Shown here one piece after another: positions 1 to 12,600 of a DNA stretch of 64,000 bases (positions are counted from its first letter, which is position 1; each line of letters begins with the position of its first letter). The stretch covers positions 1,172,833 to 1,236,832 of the forward strand of contig KL647300.1 in assembly GCA_000727475.1 (NCBI GenBank), written 5' to 3'. Under the pieces are notes generated by a model that was given only the letters and a program-made list of their open reading frames with translations, was not told the origin of the DNA and did not search any database. The translations under genes and the position numbers were made by a program. Source of the stretch: Sarcocystis neurona. Lineage: Eukaryota; Apicomplexa; Conoidasida; Eucoccidiorida; Sarcocystidae.

Positions 1-1446
1 GTAGGACTCAACAGTCAGCAATGTGAATAAAACTCTTCGAGAGACGGAAAATACGACGCCTGTGTGACCGAGAAGCACGAATATTTCGAGGAGACAAAAA
101 GTATAAATACACACTCCGCAGGTAGGAAGTCTCTCCGCAGCGCCTACCTCATCTTGCGGTGGAAGGAAGGAAAGGAAACGACACGGTCTTCAGATACATA
201 GAGACACGCAGTATACAGAGATATACACATCAAGCATAAAGACGGAAAAGACGAAAGAACATATACTGCCCAATTTGTGTAAGACAGGAGAGTAGGGGCT
301 CATCCAGTAAATGCGTACGTGCAGAACATTCACGCGTATAGAGCGACATATACGCGCACATACATACTGTGTGTGTATACACGCGTAGTTAGGCAGAGTA
401 CTCTCAGGTGATGCCACGCGTGTGCGACTGTGTGCATGGATGGGGGCTTGCCAGGTTGAAATTGTTTGTTTCCTGTAGAGGACTTGAAAAAAATTATCAC
501 AGAGAGGCAAAGTAAAAGATCTTCAACGGGATAAGATTACCGCACGGCTGATCGCCATACACGCATCGCCTGGAACACCTATTGATAGAAAGATACACGT
601 GTACGTAGAAGAATTACTTGGACACTGAAATAGGTTGACACGTACATTTAGTATTCACGTGTAGTGCTTCATTGTACGGCGTGAACAAGAACACATATGT
701 CTACAGTTAAGTGGCGAGTTGTGATTCGTACGCATAAGCCGGCAGAAGCTTCTAATGTCAATGCAAGCTACCTTCTGCTCGAGCACGTCGTCTGAAGGCC
801 TCCGGTGTATGAACACCGATGTCATGCACGCGAAGGCAGAAAGTGGAAAACTTTTCCTTACGCCCGCATATGTATTTGAGGGCATTTCCACTTCTGCAGA
901 CGGATAAACAGACGGAAGTATTACGCACAACTGCAGCGTCAGCGTGTCTTTACGCGTGGTCGTCCTTATTGTGTTGCACATAAGCTTGCTACCATATTAC
1001 GGGAAGAAAACGGAATCCGGACTACTCAGCAGACCACGGCGTACGTCGAGATATTCTTCTGCATAAAAGCGGCGGGAAGCGGTAAATACCATGGCTTAGT
1101 ACATGCGCGGTACACGAGTACGAGACGAGGAAATGCACATACACTGTTGAAAAGGAAAATATGAAAAGGAAAACATGAAAAACGAGTTTTTGCAGAGGGT
1201 AGCATGAGAAACCAGATATCTTCTGCGTAAAGTCACGTCGGGATAGGTCACTTGAGCCCGGTAATATCCACAGCTTCCCAGTGTGAGAGATACACGGCGA
1301 AGACACCCCGAAAAGCGCACGCTTACTACTCATTTGTGCAGCCTTACGTCTCATTTATTCCAGATGGGGAGACAAACACACTTCCCCAAAAACAAGTGTT
1401 CGAGCATGTCCAAAAGACGGATGGACCACACTCCATTGTACGTGGG

Positions 1447-1482
1447 AAAAGGGGAGATTTTGCAAAAAGGGGAGATTTTGCA
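1447..1482. repeat. 18-bp perfect tandem duplication
   Basis: The 18-base unit AAAAGGGGAGATTTTGCA occurs twice without mismatch at 1447-1464 and 1465-1482. It lies in spacer with no supported gene. Confidence 0.9.
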
Positions 1483-1659
1483 CGAGATAAGTCACAGCGC
1501 CTGACGAATAAATAGTTCACTTTAACGTAGGAAGACGAAGGTATCAAGTCGTCGCCGGGGAAGAAGGCGTGTGCTTGAAAATGAGATGGAATCCTCGAGT
1601 GCAGCAGGGCAACGAGATTAAGACATAAACGAGACAGAGTCCAAAAAGAGGAAACACGT

Positions 1660-1703
1660 AAAGGAAGCAGGAGTAGTTTATAAAGGAAACAGGAGTAGTT
1701 TAT
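1660..1703. repeat. 22-bp tandem duplication
   Basis: A 22-base unit beginning AAAGGAA and ending AGTAGTTTAT is present at 1660-1681 and again at 1682-1703, with one substitution (GCAGG versus ACAGG). It lies in spacer. Confidence 0.85.
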
Positions 1704-2091
1704 ACGAGCTGCAACGGCTTGCAGGATGGCGTTGCATTTTTAGTAAAGGAACGCATGCACAGAAAATCCGGGGCACCGTACAATTCCCTTTTTTTTTGTG
1801 CTTGCATAGATACGATATCCGACCTCAGTTCAACAGCTCACAACCACATGTATTGTACGACTTCAACTCATGCGCAATTTCCAAGAGCACACTTCTGTTC
1901 ACTGAAAACCAGAAGCGGTTGAACAGACGCGAGCAGAAGAAGAAGACACGTGGCTAGCCAGCATGTTGTCTGTGTGTGCTAAGGACGGACGAGGCAATGT
2001 CCGTTCTGGAAAACAGCACGTACCAGATACCAGTGATGTGCCACTCTCTGAAGAAGGTTCAAGGGACACAATGAAATCATGGTCGACTTTA

Positions 2092-2292
2092 TACAAACGA
2101 ACGAACCAATGTTACCTTCTGCCCGTCGCGCACACTACAAAAGACGTGAAAAAAACAATAACTGGCATCTCGGTCCAAGGGACAGCAAGACTTCAAGAAA
2201 TGCTCGAGTTTCTACAGGCGAACGAACCAATGTGACATCCTCTCCGGCGTGCACACTACAAAAGACGTGACAACAACAATAATTGATATCTC
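2092..2292. repeat. Spaced direct repeat, about 80 bp, period 121 bp
   Basis: Positions 2092-2171 and 2213-2292 are diverged copies sharing CGAACGAACCAATGT, then CACACTACAAAAGACGTGA and a closing ATCTC. Neither copy belongs to a convincing exon. Each copy is crossed by short frames in several phases, so a coding role is not supported. Confidence 0.8.
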
Positions 2293-5200
2293 TTCCATAT
2301 GTGAAGGAAAGCAGCTCGAAGTGCACAAAAGATACCAAGAAGGAGACCTTTCTCGAAGGAAAAATTATTATAGGCAGTCCGGATATACAGGTATACATGT
2401 ATATTCTGTGAATATACATTTTAATGTGTGTGCATCCGTGCACAGAGCCATACACATACATCGTGGTGGACCCTGTGAATAAATGGTGAGGGAACCGAAA
2501 AAGGAGGGTCTGCGTGTGAAGTTACGATGCCGGCGGCGGAGCTTCAAAACCACGCAGTAATGACATGACACCACAAGTACAAAAACCGGGCTATAAAGTA
2601 TAGAGGGAACTCACCAGGGTAGGAAGGAAAATATACCACCATATTTCTTTGGAACCAGAGAAAAAAATCGTTTCTTCCCTCATCTGCGTCATCCAGTGCA
2701 GCACCTAGCGCAGTTGACCCAAGGGGGTCATCGAAGCATGTTAGCTTACAGCGCGATACATACACTGTATACATAAGGAATATGTAATATGGATCATAGG
2801 GTATCTCCCACATACGCATCCGTCGGTAATATTTCGGATTATACGCGCACGATGTACGATTATTGTATTTTCAATTTAGCAGCACTCATTCTCCAAGTGT
2901 TCACACACTGACTAACTGCTTTGGCGAAACCGAACTTGTTACTCCCGTCTTTCCTTTCGAGATTAGTAGCGTTCGACGAGCTGTGGTTCAGGATTTGGTG
3001 GGAAAGGCATGCAAAGAGGTGTTCATAAGATGCACCTACCAAAGCATTCAGGCATAAGTTTATGTCGACGGGTATGCGGCCGTGGAAGGGGGCACGAAGG
3101 ATGTGTTTAGCGCTATCCCTAGAGTTGTTCGGGAAGGCTGTGTGCATTTAGATACAAATATGCGCATACATATGTGTATCTGTGAATGCGCATCTTCAAG
3201 TGTACATAGATATGAATCTGTGTGAGTGTGTGCGTGTCTGCGCGGAGAGTGTGACTATAGGCGTCTCCACACACATTTGAGAAGACCTCTCAACGGTGAT
3301 TTTTTAAATCTATACGTTGTCGCAATAGTCCACTCGACGCGGTGTCACAGGTGTTATTTGATGCTGCTGGTGCACCGTTGCTGCAGTACGCGTTGTCATA
3401 CCTATTTCTTTTCTTTGTGCTCTCCCTACTGCTATTCTGTGTTTTCTACTAGCAGGGCTACGTTGTACTGGTGCCTCTGCTCCAGTCCACTCTCGCTTTG
3501 GCTACCACTGCTGTTGTCGCGCCTGTGATTCTTCACCGTTCATAGTTGCTTATGAAGTACAGCTGGTGCTATCTTTCGCTGCTGAAGCATGGGAGGAAAT
3601 TCGACGTCTCATCGTATATAGCAAGCAGAATTATACTGGCTTCTCCGTCATCCTCCTGTTTGCACCGACAAAAAGGAGCAACCTCTGCTTCCGGTGAAGA
3701 ATGGATGTAAATCCGAGAGACACGGTGCACAAATTCCTAACAAAAAGAAAGACCTATGTGAAATAATACGCAGCCACTTGCAGCCTGAGCACAACGGAGA
3801 TCCCTCCCAATATGGAACGTCCTCAATCGACGTCCCTCGAACTCTTGCCACGTTAGAGGTGTGAGTTGCTTGCGCTACTGCACAGTAAAAAGTGCAAAAG
3901 AAGAGTGCTTTGCAGATTTGTATACAGAGCAGAAGGAGAGAACAATTCTGTGCCAGCAGAAAGACTTCAAAATAGAAAAGCACCGCGCTGTGGCACGAAA
4001 CGTTTACTAGGGATAGAACGGAACTAAACCAGCATGTGAGGAGAAGATGGGAAAAATTGCTTTATGCGAGTGCACCGCTTCGAGACACAGAAGATCACCT
4101 CGTGGAGAAGTAATAGTGTGCCTTCACTAAAAAAGTGAATGCATAGGCTTGAATATGTGGGCGCAGCTGGACACACGTATGTTGAAAAAATTCTGCAGGT
4201 CCGTTGGAGTAACTACGTAAGCTGATCTGGTACGCACACATTCGTTACACGAAGATCATCTCTACCTTGTGATGGATGCAGCAAGGAGGAAAGCACTTTT
4301 CCTTCTTACAAGTGGAAAGTTCTAGGAGGGAAACGAGATATTTATTTTTCATCGGTCTCACAAAAGGAATGCCGTGCAGCGGATAAGAAAATCGTAACAC
4401 GTAGGCGATTGCCCTGCACGCGTTACCCAGCCGCAAGTCAAGTCAGTAAGAATGATTGATCGCACACGGAGCGTCATTGGTTTTCGCGAGATCACCATGC
4501 GACGAAAAGTCGCGCGAGACCATCTCATGACTGAAAGTCAGGCGCAATAAACTGCAGCAGACGCCCTCCATAGGCCTTACAGCGACTCGGTACGTATCCT
4601 TCTGAAACATAGAATTGGTGCCGTTTCTTCGATTCTATCCACTATGACAGGGCAGGCACATAGTAAACATGAGCTGCGTCATACCAGAAGTAGACTGGCT
4701 ACAAGGTACTAGCATGGGAAATGACCAAAACCTGGGCACTGGGAGTACATACGTACGTACAGGCACGTGCCGCAGGTGTGCCGCAGCTGTCTGCGCGAGA
4801 GTCGCACTGCAGCTTTATCTCTGCAGATGATCACGACGCGGCTCTCTATATATGTATACGTATGTGCACGCATACGTCTTCTTGTAGATTCATACTTGAA
4901 GACTTCGGGGTACGAGTACCTAGCAACCTACAAGATTGTTGACATATATCAAGAACCCAACTGCGGAACACTCAGCCATTGCAAGTCGAAGCTGTACAAT
5001 ACATCGTCTTGTGATGCTGTTGTTCATTTCTGAGATATGGTACATACTTCGTAAATCTACTTTTTGAGGAGGTCGCCAAACTGAATTCCTTCACGCAGAT
5101 ACAATCGTGGCGTGAATCTGTTGCTCCTGTGCTAACACGTAGGAGAGAGGGTGAAAGGCAGTCTGGCAGAACAACACAGTAACAGGCATGCTGCCTCTTC

Positions 5201-5878
5201 TGTACACACAAATGCAACTGTATAAATATATATGTCTTCTTAAATATGCGTACGTGGACTGCTGTATGAATGAGAACTGACTTTGTGCAGGCGTGGTGAT
5301 ACTGTAAGCACGCACTTAGATATCAGTGAATGTCTTCCATGGATCTTGTAGTACGTTTAAGGAGATGTCCCGCGTACACACGTGCGTGTACATAGCGTCT
5401 GCATGAACGCCTGCTTCACAGCTCACCTTCGAACACTCCGTGGACGAATTTATATATTTTGTCAAGAGAGGCGTCTGCTCCTGTGAGATGGGCAGACGGC
5501 CGCACCAGTGCAGACGCCCGTCTTGAGTTGATACACATAAATGCAACGATGTACGCATACGTGCGCACGCAACCCTACTTGTGCAGACGGTAACATGTAT
5601 TCGTGCGTTGGTAGATACATCCCGATATTCGGGATGTTAATGCTACGGTGACGACGCACTCGTAAAGGACTAATCTTGTCGTTGGAGGGAAGCTGCCTGT
5701 CCACTGCAGCAACAAGGCGTTCTGTACTTGCTACTGCAACAACTGAAAGAACACGTTCAACTTGATGCTGGCGGAAGAGGAGGAGTTGCCTGATGTAGTG
5801 CAACAGAAGAAAGGGAAAAATTTTGCTGCGAAGGTGACCACCCTGTCACAAGAGGACTCGAACAGTTTCTCCGGGCTG

Positions 5879-5931
5879 TTTGTGTGTGTGTGTGTGTGTG
5901 TTTGTGTGCGTACGTGTGTGTTTGTGTGTGC
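5879..5931. repeat. TG dinucleotide microsatellite
   Basis: An almost pure run of TG units, broken by TTTG and CGTACG interruptions. Similar but shorter TG/CA tracts occur at about 6440-6490 and 7208-7226. Confidence 0.9.
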
Positions 5932-7413
5932 GTATTTCAGGATACATGCACACGCCTTACTTTAAGTACATATTGTACTGCAGAACTCTGCAAAAACCTG
6001 TGTGGATTCGTTGAACCCTAGGTAGACTGCTGTGTCTTCCTAGAGCGCTGTAAACCCTGACCGATGTACAGGCACGCGTACTTCCAAAGCGTTTTGGCTG
6101 TGTGTCCTAGTGAGCTATGCATTTGTACTTGAATAAACACATACAAGTCTTGGCGGCGAGAGGTTTTGCTTTGCTTCGCGTGTTCAGACGTGTTAGGGAG
6201 AACAGCGGTGGGTATTCGTTTACCGTGCAAGGACCCCGTCTTCTGCAATGTTGAGGGTGCAAGGACAGGAAAAACTGATTTGTCGAGGTGAACACTGTCA
6301 CACTGTTCGGTTTCCACGGCCTGTGCAAAAAGTCAGTTCTTTCATACATGTACACATGCCTTATAAGCACAAATTTGCGTACGTACGTACATACATGTGC
6401 AAATCAATCCGTACATACATACAGCACACATACGCATACACAGAGACAGACACACACACATACACAAAGTGTACACACGTAGACACACACGTGTGTGCAC
6501 CTACGTGCTGGTGGAACTATGCTTTGACACATAGGAGGGTTGGCGCCTGCACGAGAAAGGGAAGGCAAAGTGCAGCAGCGATGCTTTTGCAGCGGAAGGA
6601 GCGGCTGCGTCAGCATCGCGGCTCACCTGCTCTGCCGATTTAAGAAACTACAACATGTCAAAGCCTTTAAATATTCAGAGGAAAACGCACACGCAGGTCT
6701 CTTGCTTCATGTAGCTTTCGGAAGTCGAAGATTCGGAAACCGTCTTCTTGAGGTACATACGAAGGAAACAATGCGTGGCCCACGCTTCTCCAAAGAACAC
6801 GTCGGTAGGGTTTGCACGATATATATTATATATGTATTAGTATGGACAAGAACTCGTAGATGCATTTCTCTTCTTGGAACGCTGCCGCGCGTAGTTGCTA
6901 CACACTTGTACAGTGGTACCGAGCTCCAGTCCTCTGGGACAGGGCAAACTTACAAAATTTTTTGCGGTCTCGCATGTCGTCGGCGTGCAGTAGCTTCGTA
7001 GTAAGTTCGCAGTGAAACGTGACCAGGATCTAAGACAAGTTTCTAACCTCCGTAAGTGCGCAACAAAGCAGTTGCTACACAGCGCGCGGAAGCAAACAAC
7101 CGCACCTTTGTGCCGCACGGGTGGCTCGATGAGGTACGTATTTCACATCGCCGACACATACGTGTCTGTCGGATGGTCATGCAATTTGGTGTATTGGCTA
7201 AAGACCTATGTGTGTGTGTGTGTGTGCGTAAACATATCCATCTACGGAGGTATATATGTATATTTGAGTATACAGATATATGTGTTCCTGTGTGCGCACC
7301 TGTGTACTTGTGTGCCATGGGGGTGCTGCCGAATACACGGCAATGTGAGACCTTAAGAAGTAACACGATGAATCAACTCCTACTTCTACCCTTTGCAAAC
7401 GACGTCGCTGCAG

Positions 7414-7583
7414 AGTGTGCAGATGAGACGCGAGATAAGTATTGAAGAGACTTTCAATCTGGGGTATCTCACGAACGACATAAAGGCGTCGTATCGAGCT
7501 GCACTAACGAGCGGAGTTCCACTTCAGCTCGTTATCACGGAAGAGAAGACCTTCCAGACGGTCAAAAATCGCTGCGGAGATAT
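7414..7583 (+). CDS. Candidate internal exon, unknown protein
   Basis: A coherent frame of 56 codons (start SVQMRREISIEETF, end TVKNRCGDM) is bounded by GTCGCTGCAG on the left and a full donor, AT|GTAAGTGG, on the right. It enters in phase 0 and leaves in phase 2. The amino-acid mix is balanced and unlike the repeat-driven frames around it. I do not recognise the family. It may belong to the 5' part of the CEP76-like gene that starts downstream, or to a separate gene. No neighbouring exon could be joined in phase with confidence. Confidence 0.4.
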
Positions 7584-9636
7584 GTAAGTGGTTACGACAC
7601 CAGATTAGGGACACACGTGCACTTGTGCTGCCTCAGATGCCTCTGCACAATGCAAGGAGTGAATCTTTGTCCCCGCATGCTGCGCTATGAGGAGAGGTCT
7701 ACGTATTATACACGTGTTAGTTGACTGTTCGCACGTGTCGCGCATAATACAAATCAGCATGAACACAACTCCGGGTCCACAACACGTACGTGTCTACAAC
7801 TATTTGTGCGAAATACACATACGCGTAACGTGTGTCCATTGGTAATAAGACCTATTCAGATGGCGGTCTGTATATGGGTAACTACTACAGGAATACCATC
7901 ATCCATGGATAAAAATCTGCCTACAAGCTCTATCTAACAAAAAGGATGGGGGGGAAAGGCTAACCGTGTTCAGCAATGGATGATGCTGCTCCAAACATGC
8001 GCGCCTGTTGGTCGTGTTCGTTTGCTGTGTGTACCTCGTAAGTCTTCAAACGCACGTCCCTCCTTATGCGTCTAGTAGCCCGAGTGCACAGAGACAAATG
8101 TGTACGTGGTTTCACGTTCAAAAGTGCACTCTCTTCTTCTAGCTTTCTACAGTTTCGGTCCACTTACCCGTACGCATCCGGCCGGCTCTGTACATTGCCC
8201 AGTTTGGCATTCAGCAGTCCTCCTTTAGAAAAATGTGACATTTTGCACTTGTGTGCCTCTGGATAAGTAAGTACGCTTTGAGCGTGGATACGACTGGAGG
8301 GCAGCGCCTCTGTTTCTAGTCTACCTGAAATGTGGGATGCACCTTATTACACAAACAGTACACCCGCCTGCGTGCACACCATATGTCTTCCGACCCACCT
8401 CAATGTTAACCGCTTCAGAGAAGAAGAAACCAGGAGACCAAGACGGGAGAATGGAACGTCCAGTACCTTTGTAGGACACGAGGCAGAGCTGCTTTGCAGC
8501 CGGCTAGTTGAGCGGCGAAATGTTCTACACAGAGGAAAGGTAATCAACCTCGTGAACTCCATCGGACACATATGGATCACCCTTGCCGGTTGCTGACAAG
8601 GACGCTGTGTGTGAGAGAATGGGCTGAAAGCGCACATCCGCGTCTCCTGTGATTCGGCTGGAGGATACACATTTACAGACATACACGGGGACCTACCTTT
8701 GCGTAGACACGTCTGCACCTCTTCAAAGACTTATACGCATAGCTCCGTCTGCAGCTAAATGTCTGGATATCTCAACTGTATATTTACAAGGCGTGTTCAT
8801 ACGCGCAGTATACACTGCGCATACACTGGTTACAGTCTGTCATTTCGAAGACGATTTCACGCGCTTTAAGACGCGACAAACATTCGCAGGCTGTTTTGTG
8901 GTGCCGCATTAGTGAATCAGGAAACAATCTAATTCATATTCGAGTGCATACTCCGCTTTGGTCGCACATGTGAGGGGAAGTGTCTCTGCAAATACTACTG
9001 ACAGTGTTTGTGTGCATGCACATCTGAGCACGATCTCGGTCACGTTGTGCTAAATCACATGCGTTATTATCGCTGGTGAATTCCGCGCATGAGTGTTGCC
9101 TGCCCTTTTAATGGAGGGTGTAATTACGACTGATCCTTCTACAAGTCTGTCTGCCCTAAACTCTCCCGTGTCTACCTACGTAGGAAAACAAGAACAAAGC
9201 GCAGAGTCTAACACGCTCTTTCGCCACCTGCCGTGTAGTATTTCCGTCACCCGTCCTTTCACGCACAGTGTTATGCTGGATCTTGTGTTGCAAACTGATA
9301 GGACAAGCAGCGATTCACTTCAAATGCGTCCTTTCGCACATTCACCACGTGTCTGTAGCATTAGGCTGACTGTAGTGTCGACTTTGTCCTCAACTGTTCG
9401 TGTAAAAATCACAGCAGAGACACTTTTTGAGCAGGCTTCTCTGTACACACGCAGATGTCCATTACGTCAGTATACATGTGTGCATGTCCATATTTTGTAG
9501 TATACAAATTGGTAAGCGACTTTTCGAATGGCTCCACAGTTGAACCTAATGGTGATGAACCCTCGTGTGCACGTCATATGCGTTTCCTCTCTCCGGCGGG
9601 AAGACGTACTTGTGCGCGCTGATACTTTCATTTTAG

Positions 9637-12600
9637 TGCTGTGTTGATCTGGACTCTGCGATCCTCCATGTGACTGCTCCTTTCGTTGACTTCGAATACA
9701 GGTATGTGGACCAGAGGGTTGTAAACAGCATCCGTGTTAGCCGCTCCAATTGCTTTCTTCTTCCCACTGCTTTCTTCTTCGTAGAACTTCTGCGGTGGTT
9801 TCTCAGTTTCAGGAAACTTTGGATCTAAGGAAGCCAGGGACTTAGGAACAGTGGGAGCTAGGAAGACTAGATGTTGAACTTATTATCGACTCGCTCAGTG
9901 ACTCTGCTCTTCTGTCTCCCACTGAAGTGGAAGACCACTGAAAGCGCAACTCGTGAAGCGGTTCCTGACCCACAACACGCGTGAAACGTGGCTAGATGCA
10001 CGAATGTATGCGTGGAGAGAATGGCGTCCGCGTACACGTATGCAAATCTACGACTGCAGGAGATACACGTCGCCACGCAGCTTCGAGCGCAGGTCCAGAG
10101 GAAAGAGTACAGATTTAGACTTGGTTGTCACGTTTGGAGGCGTTCGACGGAGACATCACATTCAGAAAAAATGGACTGTTTATACCTGCCCGGCACTTGG
10201 CGTGCGCGTGAACGTGCTGTCAGCTATCACTTTTGTACTACGTGCGTACTTCCACCGCGTACGTGTACAGTCGTGAAGCTGCGTGTTGTTACGGAGTGCT
10301 GTCGAAGGCAGCTGTTATAACCAGAGCTGCATTTGACGCTTACCGTATTACAGGTATATACAGATACACACGCACAGTCTACAAGCCCATACACGTGTGT
10401 ATTTATATATATATATATATATGTATATATATGTATATGCGTGTACGTACATATACACATAGATATATCTACAGTGTACATGACTGCGTACACGCGTAGA
10501 CGCGTCTGCTAAAGTGGGACTTCAATAATTGTGCACCGCAGGCAGGAGGCGACGCGCCTTTGTGTGCGCTTCGGTGAAGAATGGAGGAGTGAATACAGAA
10601 CCTTAAGTCCACATTCTGACGATCGACTCGTCAAAATTTTTGCGAGAGATGAACTTGACTATCGATTACCGGTGCAGTCCTTTGTTTGTCCCTCCACCCC
10701 CGAGCACAGACCTGGTGAGTGACGCACACACACATACACGTCTTGTATATCTGCACACAGCTCTGTACATACCGACGAAAACTTATTTAGTTTTGAAGTT
10801 CAGCAGGCTAAAATGCATCTCGGCCATCCACGGTCGGCACGCGTTCGTGCACATTTACTTGGTGTCACCTTACAAGCAACAATGAAAGCGATGTCTGGGC
10901 ATAGTTGAAATTTCCTGCGTGGTGCGGAGATCCACATCGCGCTGTATATGCATACATGTGATGTGTGCACGTCACATACATAGGAGGTGTGCACGCCTGT
11001 ACTGATTTCACCTACAGTAAATCTAAACTTCTGCACGCAGGCGGAGCGTCCATGTCTGTAGAGATTTCAGAGGAGCAACGTCGCGTGCCGCACACGATAA
11101 GAACTATCCGAATGCACAGTTGTAGTCTGCGGGTTTGAGGCCTCGTCAGAACCCGGTGTTTGCCATGTGTGCCAGTCACTGTCCCCTCTCGCCAATAAGT
11201 TTTATGCCCGTGCTTCTGCACAGAAATGGTGAGGTGCGGGGAGCAAAGCAAAGGTCAAGAAATAGCATGTGCAAGAGCCAAGTGTCATCCGCAGAGGAAA
11301 TGTACAACAAGTGGATGTGGACAGGTACCAAGGTAACTTCATTGTTCACACCTGATTTGAGCGACACACTTTTGTCCCGCAGCTCATCCTCCAACCTCGA
11401 AAGCCCTTTCGACTGCGCGCGCTTCGTGGCAGCTATCGAAACCAAACACGTGAGGTATACTTAATCTTGTAGCAGTTCTGCGACGGAAGTCACTTTTGCG
11501 CCGGACCTTCCGTGCAGGGCTTGTTCACCTTGCACAAGGAGTCGGTGACTCGCAGCCCTTATTGCGTGTCCGTGTATCAAACACCTTATAACGCTCAGGC
11601 TCAGCGTATGCGCCTCCGTTCTTTGAAGTAAGTTCACCGACCCCGTCGGATGTACTCCCTATACCCAATAGTACTGGCCCAGTCCAATTGACTTTTTTCA
11701 AGTTATCCTTGTACTCCAGGGGGGAGGTCTGCACGCAGTACGCATATATATATATATATATATACGTATATATATATATATATGCGTAGCTCGTAGCTTC
11801 CCGGTGACCAGTGTGGCTGGTGTACTGCCCTACACGTTTATTATCGACGAATAAAGGCTGTGAATATCCAAAGCTCTTTGCCGATGCAGTTGAAGCAGCG
11901 TTTCTTGAAAATTAGACTGTATCAGCCTAGCAAACGTGTAAGCGTAGCATCTCCAGGTATTCCGTCAATATTCGAATGTGCGTAGCTGTATCTGCCGACG
12001 TGTAAACGCGTCTGTACAAAGTGAAGTTCTACGTGTGTGCGTATGCGCGTGTATGTTTGTCCACGTCCTGAATTCTACTCGTAACCGTGCAGGATGTGGA
12101 GACACGTCTACGAAGATGGATATGCAAATTTAGCACAAAAAGAAGATTAAATTCGCAGTGACGGATACAAACACACACATGCGCATACACAGAACACGCT
12201 GAGCAGACTGGGTTCTTTCAGCTCACCAACCGGGCTCTCAGGGTGGCCGGAAAACTGAGCACTGCCTTCTGCTCATTAGGGAGTGTCGGAAGATCCATTC
12301 ACCAAAGCGCACACTTGTCAGCATTTGTTGTGAACCTAGTCGCAATCCATTGTTAGATTGGTACGGCACGTGTACTTACATCAGCAATTACGTACGTCTT
12401 CTCACGCTTCAGCGTTTGGCTCCGAGTAGGAATATGCGCGGTTGTAGCAGGTATGGTACATACAGGTCCAGAAGGCAGGACGTAGTTTACCCCGCTCTGC
12501 GCTCCTTTTTCCACAATTGTACTGCTACTCCGGTTACACAATTACCACAATTGTAGTGCTACTGTGGTTACATATGATCAGTGCAGGCGGTGGAGAGCGA

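Larger units (their letters stand above)
1..7413. other. Triplet-poor stretch with no supported gene
   Basis: I see no convincing coding exon here. Open frames are short (mostly under 110 codons), occur on both strands at random and often run through simple repeats. The sequence is rich in TG/CA stretches and in TACGTA/ACGTAC-like words (for example around 6375-6415), typical of the spacer in this window. Three small tandem or spaced duplications lie inside it and are listed separately. Exons of the plus-strand gene further right could extend into the last part, but none could be tied in. Confidence 0.5.
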
